From Vicia villosa (taxonomy: Eukaryota; Streptophyta; Magnoliopsida; Fabales; Fabaceae): a stretch of DNA of 64,000 nt. Below, in pieces: positions 58,070-64,000 of the stretch (position 1 is the first letter of the stretch; the number at the start of each line of letters is the position of its first letter). The position numbers and the translations under genes were made by a program. The stretch spans positions 106,557,055-106,621,054 of the forward strand of contig NC_081185.1 of NCBI RefSeq assembly GCF_029867415.1, written 5' to 3'. The notes beneath the pieces were generated by a model that saw only the letters and a list, made by a program, of their open reading frames with translations, was not told the DNA's origin and ran no database searches.

Positions 58070-58690
58070 ATAAGTTCTTCAGGAACTATAAAAATAATTT
58101 GTTATATACAATAATCTAAAAAATATATATAATCTTAAGTATTGAACGTTGAATTCTTCTGGAATTCATCAATTATTGATAAACACAATATTCGATTAAA
58201 CTCAATCTTTGAACAATAATTTGGAGTTAGTTTAATAATCTTTAGTTCTACAAATATCACATCACAAACTATTTCCATAAACAATGGTCAATAAAAATTA
58301 TTCTTTGAGTAATCCTTCAGGGATATGTTATTAGTATAGATGCAATCCTTCTAGGATTCAATAATATCATGATGAAATTCTTCTAATATTATAGATACAA
58401 TATTTTAAGATGTGATAAATCCTTATTTTAAAACTTTAACTCTTCGGGAATTATATATCACAATTGATCTTCGTAGTGATAAAAAAAATTGTGTGTGGGT
58501 AGTTCTTCAGGAACTCAATCACAATAGTTCTTCATGAACTCAATCACATTTTGTAGTTCTTCAGGAATTATATATCAAACTCAATATTATCCTTCTAGGA
58601 TATTTGATATGTTCTTCAAGAACTATATAACAAACTTAATACTATCTTTAATGGATATTTGTTAAGTTCTTCAGGAACTATATAACAAAC
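58070..58690. repeat. Leader repeat array with TTCnnGAA (HSE-like) sites
   Basis: Between the primer-binding site and the coding region, the word AGTTCTTCAGGAACT and variants recur. TTCnnGAA occurs at 58078, 58157, 58443, 58506, 58531, 58560, 58615 and 58670, eight times in 600 bp. Many copies are imperfect palindromes followed by TATATAACAAAC. TTCnnGAA is the core of plant heat-shock elements; whether these function is unknown. Confidence 0.65.
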
Positions 58691-58844
58691 ACGTTATTTT
58701 GTAATCATTTAGAGAATATTGATAATCTAATAAGATATAATATCAAAATTCAACACGGATAATGAGAAAGAAAAATAATAAAATAATTACCTAATATTAC
58801 CTCTAACACTTAGGACTTCAAAAAAATTTTCTTCCAAGTTTGGT

Positions 58845-58864
58845 AGAGCTTCGTGCTGATAACG
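58845..58864 (-). other. Primer-binding-like site of the copia element
   Basis: CGTTATCAGCACGAAGCTCT on the minus strand, directly after the 5' LTR. TTATCAGCACGA is a start common to one group of plant copia leaders. Confidence 0.65.
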
Positions 58865-59102
58865 TGTTATAAAATTAACCAAAACAATATAGAGATGAAG
58901 GAGAGATGAAGGAGAGAAAGAGTAGAGAAAATGTAATATTGTATTATCATCTTTCAAGTAGTTCTCTTTACATTGCAAAGTGGTATCTATTTATAGGACA
59001 TTAGGAAGATGAAAAATCATAACCTTACTATACCACTTAATAAGGAATATGAAGATGAAAGATAAGAATATATATGGACATCCACAATATTTATTCATAA
59101 CA
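58865..59102 (-). repeat. 5' LTR of the copia element
   Basis: 237 of 238 bases identical to 54731-54968; the difference is C at 59085. TATA box (minus) at 58987-58995. Confidence 0.92.
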
Positions 59103-59107
59103 CTTTT

Positions 59108-60639
59108 AATATTGTATCTCAAGCACATATATAAATCACTTTGTGCCATTTTTCAACAAAAAAAGAAGGTGTAATAATATCATAACTTTGATAGTATTTC
59201 AAAACAAAGTTTTTAGCATTCAAAGTACACCAAATCACAAAATTTGATTGAATATGCATTTATATTACATCTTTAGCAAGATACCATAAGTTATTTGTTT
59301 CTCAGTTCCCAAAAAAAATAAGATCTATCACAGAGGATGGCCTTTTATTAATGATGTTTTTGAAGTTCTTGAGTTGTAGGTCGAGATTAGTATTGTGTGG
59401 TGTTACTAGGAATTTCCAATCAAGTAGGACCAAAAAGAAAGGATTTATTCCCCCATCCAAGACTTTGGTGAAATTGAATAAATATTGTTGTGGAACAAAG
59501 TTGGGAGTTTATGTTCATTAAGATATATGAAACAGATAATATACCAGTAGGATTGAGTAAAGTTTGTTGCATAATGGATGCTTGGAGTAGATATTGGATC
59601 TGAGTAAGAGGATGATTAAGATTGAGTAAAGGTCTTGAGATTTTATCTACGTGAGTTGTGTATAATAGAAGAGGGAAATATTCATATTGAATTTGTTAAT
59701 TTTTGTTTTAAATTTCAACATATGGTTCCTATATAGTATAAAATTCATGTTGTATTGTCAAAATAATGGAAAACTACGAATTTTTAATGGTCCGCCATTG
59801 GATATTGGTTTAGGTGTAAAGCAATGACTAATGCGTTGAATAAGTATCAACCCTAGTGTAATCTTCTTTTTCCCTATCTCATTCAAAAATTTTGTATAGT
59901 TGCATGTTTTAGGTTGTTAGCCTTTTCTTAGAAATTGCATATTGTTAGGTTTGTTTTGTTCATAGTGATTTGTTGTGAAAAGTTTAGGTATGGTAGTGAT
60001 TAAGTCATCTGAATTATTTTTCTTGTGATTAAAGTTGTATGTAACCGTACTGTTAGTTAGATTGATTCAATTGATCAATAAAGTTATATTTAGGCACCTT
60101 GTTTAAATCTATTAACTCATTAATTGGATAAATTGTTCATATTCCCATATTTTATCTTATTATCTAAACATATAGCTGGTCATGATATCAGTTCGATATA
60201 TGTAATGAATTTTCCACTAATCGTTTTTGAAAAACTCTTATATTTGAGAAAACCTCTTTGAAACATTTTTTTAAGGTAAGGTATATTCAACCGGCACTAA
60301 GATATGGTATTTAGATTATATCTAGTGACTTCAAAAGTTAAGAATATGGGCAAGGATGGTTTAAAGGGTGTGTACAATAGAGCTCCCGTATTCTAATGCA
60401 AAAACCATGTGTATTAGGAAGGATAACATGTATTTTCACTTAATGTTGGTTGATAAAATGTTTTTGGTTACCATTGAAGACGATCATTTCATCCCAAAAA
60501 TAATGATTGAAGGTGTTGAAACTATAACTCCCCAAAGGATTATAATGTTGAATAAACTAAGAAAGCACCTTGTGATTTGAAAGCAGTTAATATACTAATT
60601 TTTGTCTTAAATGTAAATGCATACTACTCGATTTCGCAT
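59108..60639. other. Spacer, no gene recognised
   Basis: AT-rich. A 70-codon plus-strand frame at 60368-60580 is protein-like but unrecognised and might be the N-terminal gag of the copia fragment that follows. Nothing else seen. Confidence 0.4.
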
Positions 60640-61085
60640 CATAAGACTGTTCAATTAATGTGGAATTCACTTCAGATACTCCATTAAAATATAGAAGATG
60701 TGAAATAATAAAGATTAACACGTTGATAGAAGAGTATAAGTTATTCCATATGGAACCCGGTGAAACTGTGAAATCCGTGCATATTCGCTTTATTTGGTTA
60801 ATCAGAAGATTAGAGAATCTAGGTAAGACTTGATCTAACTAGTATTCTAGTAACAATGTTCTAATATCTATGTGCAAAGACTGGCAGCCAAAAGTGTCAA
60901 CCATAAAAGAGTCATATGATTTAAAGACTTTGGAAATACGACACCGTCTATAAAGCTTATCGAGCTCGCGCATGAATTAAAGAGACTAGAAGAGAGAAAA
61001 GATAATGTAGAGAAGAAAGACAAATTAAGAGAATAAAAGCAAAATATGTCTGTGGAGGTCTCCATTTCCAAGGCCAATGTAGAGG
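60640..61085 (+). pseudogene. Copia gag (UBN2) fragment
   Basis: Plus-strand text DTPLKYRRCEIIKINTLIEE, YKLFHMEPGETVKSVHIRF, RRLENLGKT, a stop, then CKDWQPKVSTIKESYDLKTL with further stops, and a Lys/Glu-rich coiled stretch. It is a different copia gag subfamily from the SIRE-type ones and is cut off at about 61085, where the minus-strand element starts. Confidence 0.72.
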
Positions 61086-62945
61086 AAAATGATGAAAGCA
61101 CCAATAATGTTTTGTGAGCAGCCAGAGTCCATGTACCATGATTGGTGTCTTAACTTTGCTGCTAACAAATCTGCAACATAAAATATCTTTTTCTTAGGTA
61201 CCCATACCTTCTTGGGTCCTTTCTTGTTAGTGTTCCCAAAGTTTTTGAGAAATTTGGGTTTAGGAGCAGAATAAACATATTTGCAATAATTAAAACGACA
61301 TGGTGTAGCTAATGGTTTTGCCTTTGGTATAGGAAGAGGTTTTTCCTTAGGCATAAAACCAACAAAAACAAAAGGAGAATGAAGCACATTTGGTTTATCT
61401 TCTTTTTCAGAATCAAATTCTTCATATGAGTCATAACCAATGCCTTTATTCCTATTTCTACTTATGATGTAAATCATCAAAGCCATAATGCTTCTACCTA
61501 GGCTTCTAGCTAGAAATTTCTAGAAGTTTTGTCATACTTCTTTATGACATCAGCAATACTCTCAGAAGCTTCTGGATGAATTTCCTTCTCAAGTTTAGAA
61601 CTCATACTTTTGAGAGCAGAGTTTTCATCCTTATGAAAAAAGTTTTCTTCATTCAAGATGAAGAATTCTTCCTTAAGCTTACCGTGTTTTTCATAAACAG
61701 ATTCATGGAACTTTTTCGGTTCTTGAATTTGATATGAAGTTCCTGATGTTTTTCCAGAATCTCAAATAAAGAAAAGTTAAATCAGAACAAGATATGTCAG
61801 AAAATACCTCTTTTATGTCTGAGTCATATTTTGATTCAACTTCTGATTGGATCTTCTCATCAGATCCTCTAATGCTGGCCATCAACGCCACATTAGCTTG
61901 CTCTTCTCTGGATTCATCTTCTGAAGAGTTAGAATCATCCCATGTTTTCATAATCCTTTTCTTCTTGCCTTTGAAAAACTTCTTCTTTGGTTTCTCCTTT
62001 TGGAGATTGAGGCACTCGTTCTTGTAATGGTCTGACTTTTTGCACTCGTAACGAGTAACATCTTTGTTGCTACCAAACTTCTTTAGTCTAGAAGTAGACT
62101 CGGAGCGACCATATGTCCTTCTTGTTCCTTTGAACTTGTTGCCCTGCTTCCTCTTTCAGTGTTGGTTGACCCTTATGGAAAGAAACGATAACTCATATTC
62201 ATCTTCATCAGAATATTCTTCTAATTCTTCCTCCTCTCCCGCTTGAAGAGCTTTAATCTTCTCATACTTTCTGGAACACTTTAGAGCAATTGATTTGCCT
62301 CTCTTATGAGGTTCATCTTGTTCCAGATCTATTTCATGACTTCTTAAAGAACAAACAAGTTCCTCAAGAGAAGTGTTGTCAGATCTTTGGACAATTTGAG
62401 TGCAGTTACCATCGGCTTCCATCTAGTTGGCAAACTTCTGATAATCTTCTTCACGTTATCTGAAGTAGGATACCCTTTGTTCAGAACCTTTAGTCATGCA
62501 ACAAGATTTTGAAACCTTGAGAACATGTTCTCAATAGTTTCATCGTCTTCCATCTTGGAGGCTTTGTACTTTTGAATCAAGGCAAGCCTTTGTCTCCTTT
62601 ACTTGAGCGTTACCCTCATGAGTCGTTCTCAAGGAATCAAATATAGACTTAGCAGAGTCTCTATTTGTTATCTTTTCATACTCAATATAAGAAATTACAT
62701 TCAACAAAATGGTTCTAGCTTTATAATGATTCTTATACTCTTTCTTTTGTTGACCATTCATTCATCTTCTTTCAATATTGTTTCCACTTGCATCAACAGG
62801 ATGCTCATAGCAATTAATTACCATATCCCATAGATCAACATCATAGCCTAGAAAGAAACTTTATATTATATCTTTCCAGTAATCAATTTTTTCTCCATCA
62901 AAGATTGGAGGTTTGACGTTGTAATGATCTCTTTCATTAATAAAT
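61086..62945 (-). pseudogene. SIRE/Maximus-type copia gag and protease start, minus strand
   Basis: From right to left: gag N-terminus (KPPIFDGEKIDYWKDII near 62900); UBN2 region (62540-62761, with YKNHYKARTILLNVISYIEY and THEGNAQVKETKA); the gag middle (62156-62422, SLEELVCSLRSHEIDLEQDE); a zinc knuckle near 62030 (KCYECKKSDHYKNEC-like); an acidic tail (61703-61951); and the linker KGPKKVWVPKKKIFYVADLL with the protease start SWYMDSGCSQNI at 61025-61486. The catalytic DSG is present, but reading frames change at least five times. The rest of pol is missing to the left. Confidence 0.82.
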
Positions 62946-63043
62946 AGGCGGTGGTGGTGGAATGGCCATAATGTTTCACAAAAAAATTATGGATCTTTAT
63001 TTGACACGGTTAAGTGTTTGATAAATAATCAATACCAGAACTA

Positions 63044-63058
63044 GAGCTCTGATACCAA
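63044..63058 (-). other. Primer-binding site of the SIRE-type element
   Basis: TTGGTATCAGAGCTC on the minus strand, next to the LTR end CCTTCA. Confidence 0.85.
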
Positions 63059-63059
63059 T

Positions 63060-64000
63060 TGAAGGTGCGTAAAATACAAGAAAGAGGGGTTTGAATTGAG
63101 TTTCAAGGTTTAAAATAAAATTTTTCTCAAGTCAAAAATAAAGAACACAAGAACAAAAATAAATGACACAGTTATTTTTATCCAGGTTCACTATTAACGA
63201 AGTTAATCCAGTCCACCCGCCAAGGTGATTTTGCCTTCTCAACAAGGACTTAATCTACTATAACCGAACTGATTATAGAAACCACAACAAAGACCAACTT
63301 TCAATGTTATAAACCATAAAGACTACCCGTCAATGTCTTCTTGAGAAATCTCATTATACCCTAGTCTCTCAAGGAACAATCAACTCACAAGTTGAATTAC
63401 AAAGGTTGTGTTTACAGAGTTGCTTCTTTAAAGCAAATTACACAAATTTGAATACAATCAAAAACACAAAAGTGTTTAGCAAGTATATGAACAAAAGCTC
63501 ACTTGCTGCAAGTTAACGAACAAAATTTCACTTGCTTTACAAAACTTTACAAAAAGTATATTAGAGAGAATTGAACAACGTTTTAGCGTAAGTTTTGTGT
63601 AGAATCATTTTTTTGCAGCATTTCTTCAATCTTGCAAGTCCTCCTTATATAGCCAAAAAGGAGTTCGTTGAAGGGTAGAATTGGAATACTTAATTCCATC
63701 TGTTTTGTCCACAACGGTCAGTGAGGGAGTGATCGACAACATAATACCGTAGTACAGTCCTTGCGCCATCCTATCCGCTTAGTGGAAACATATGTACCTC
63801 GTACTATTTTCATCACACAAACCAATTTTGATCATATTTTCTAATCTTGAGAGACTTCTGATAGTTGATAATGAAACATGCTTAGAAAGACCAAAACTTG
63901 AATTTTCAGAACCTAAGTGTTCAAAGTCTTCAGAACTTGTTCATCTAGAACTTTGTCTTCAACACTTGGTCTTCATAATCTGCGTCTTCAGAATCTTCAG
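63060..64000 (-). mobile_element. SIRE-type copia 5' LTR, cut by the window end
   Basis: Ends CTTGTATTTTACGCACCTTC on the minus strand beside the primer-binding site. It shares blocks with the plus-strand LTR at 27210-27823. The outer part (63840-64000) has repeated CTTCAGAA and AGTCTTCAG words. The far end lies outside the window. Confidence 0.75.

Larger units (their letters stand above)
54731..59102 (-). mobile_element. Complete Ty1/copia element with near-identical LTRs, decayed interior
   Basis: 4372 bp. Two 238-bp LTRs (54731-54968 and 58865-59102) differ at one base. CTTTT precedes the left LTR and follows the right one, a perfect 5-bp duplication. On the minus strand a primer-binding-like site follows the 5' LTR, and a polypurine tract precedes the 3' LTR. 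Pol is recognisable at 54990-56400 but full of stops; gag is not recognisable. The young LTR pair with a dead interior suggests a non-autonomous element mobilised in trans. Confidence 0.9.

Noticed and set aside
61794..62246. Plus-strand frames rich in Ser and Phe
   Set aside because: Antisense of the acidic gag region of the minus-strand SIRE element.

Overview
This is plant nuclear DNA, most likely from a cool-season legume of the Vicia/Pisum/Trifolium group. The inference rests on an Ogre-like (Ty3/gypsy, Tat lineage) LTR about 3.7 kb long, several SIRE/Maximus-type Ty1/copia gag remnants, RRM-type L1 LINEs, legume-style MITEs and AT-rich spacers with long (AT)n tracts. Species cannot be fixed from the sequence alone. 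I see no bacterial-style operon, CRISPR array, rRNA gene or confident tRNA gene. Almost all of the window is transposable elements in layers. The one convincing host gene is an intronless DUF1191 membrane-protein gene at 47500-48450 (minus strand).

Layout. 1-1347: AT-rich spacer. 1363-7494: full-length L1 LINE (+) with 15-bp target duplications. 7510-11650: decayed copia DNA in which RT/RNase H (minus) lies head-to-head with integrase (plus). 11911-18290: two gypsy LTRs in opposite orientation, a SIRE gag fragment, a gypsy gag and a Tat-type protease fragment. 18300-21120: AT/AC microsatellites interleaved with MITEs. 21120-22330: promoter-like DNA and an unrecognised coding remnant. 22340-31385: SIRE-type copia debris in both orientations, carrying a solo LTR, a Mutator-type MITE (9-bp TSD) and an hAT MITE (8-bp TSD). 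31385-35340: low-copy-looking DNA, a 5'-truncated LINE, copia remnants and a 724-bp hAT element. 35362-41274: second full-length LINE (minus), 19-bp TSD, one in-frame stop. 41294-44290: nested MITEs and a SINE. 44290-49976: a TRIM, a SINE-like unit, a duplicated segment and the DUF1191 gene. 49977-53674: Ogre-like solo LTR with 5-bp TSD. 54731-59102: complete copia element (minus) with LTRs 237/238 identical but a decayed interior. 60640-64000: two copia gag remnants and the start of a SIRE LTR.

How the parts relate. The two LINEs share one plan: ORF1 with an RNA-recognition motif and a DUF4283-like block, overlapping by a few bases an ORF2 with endonuclease, reverse transcriptase and a C-terminal zinc knuckle. 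They are the youngest-looking coding units. The MITEs, SINEs and TRIM have no coding capacity and would depend on enzymes supplied elsewhere. I did not find a clear new biological system. The best leads are the copia element with near-identical LTRs, a dead interior and a leader packed with TTCnnGAA sites; the two frame breaks of the first LINE, both in G runs; and a non-TE-looking segment present twice, 15 kb apart.
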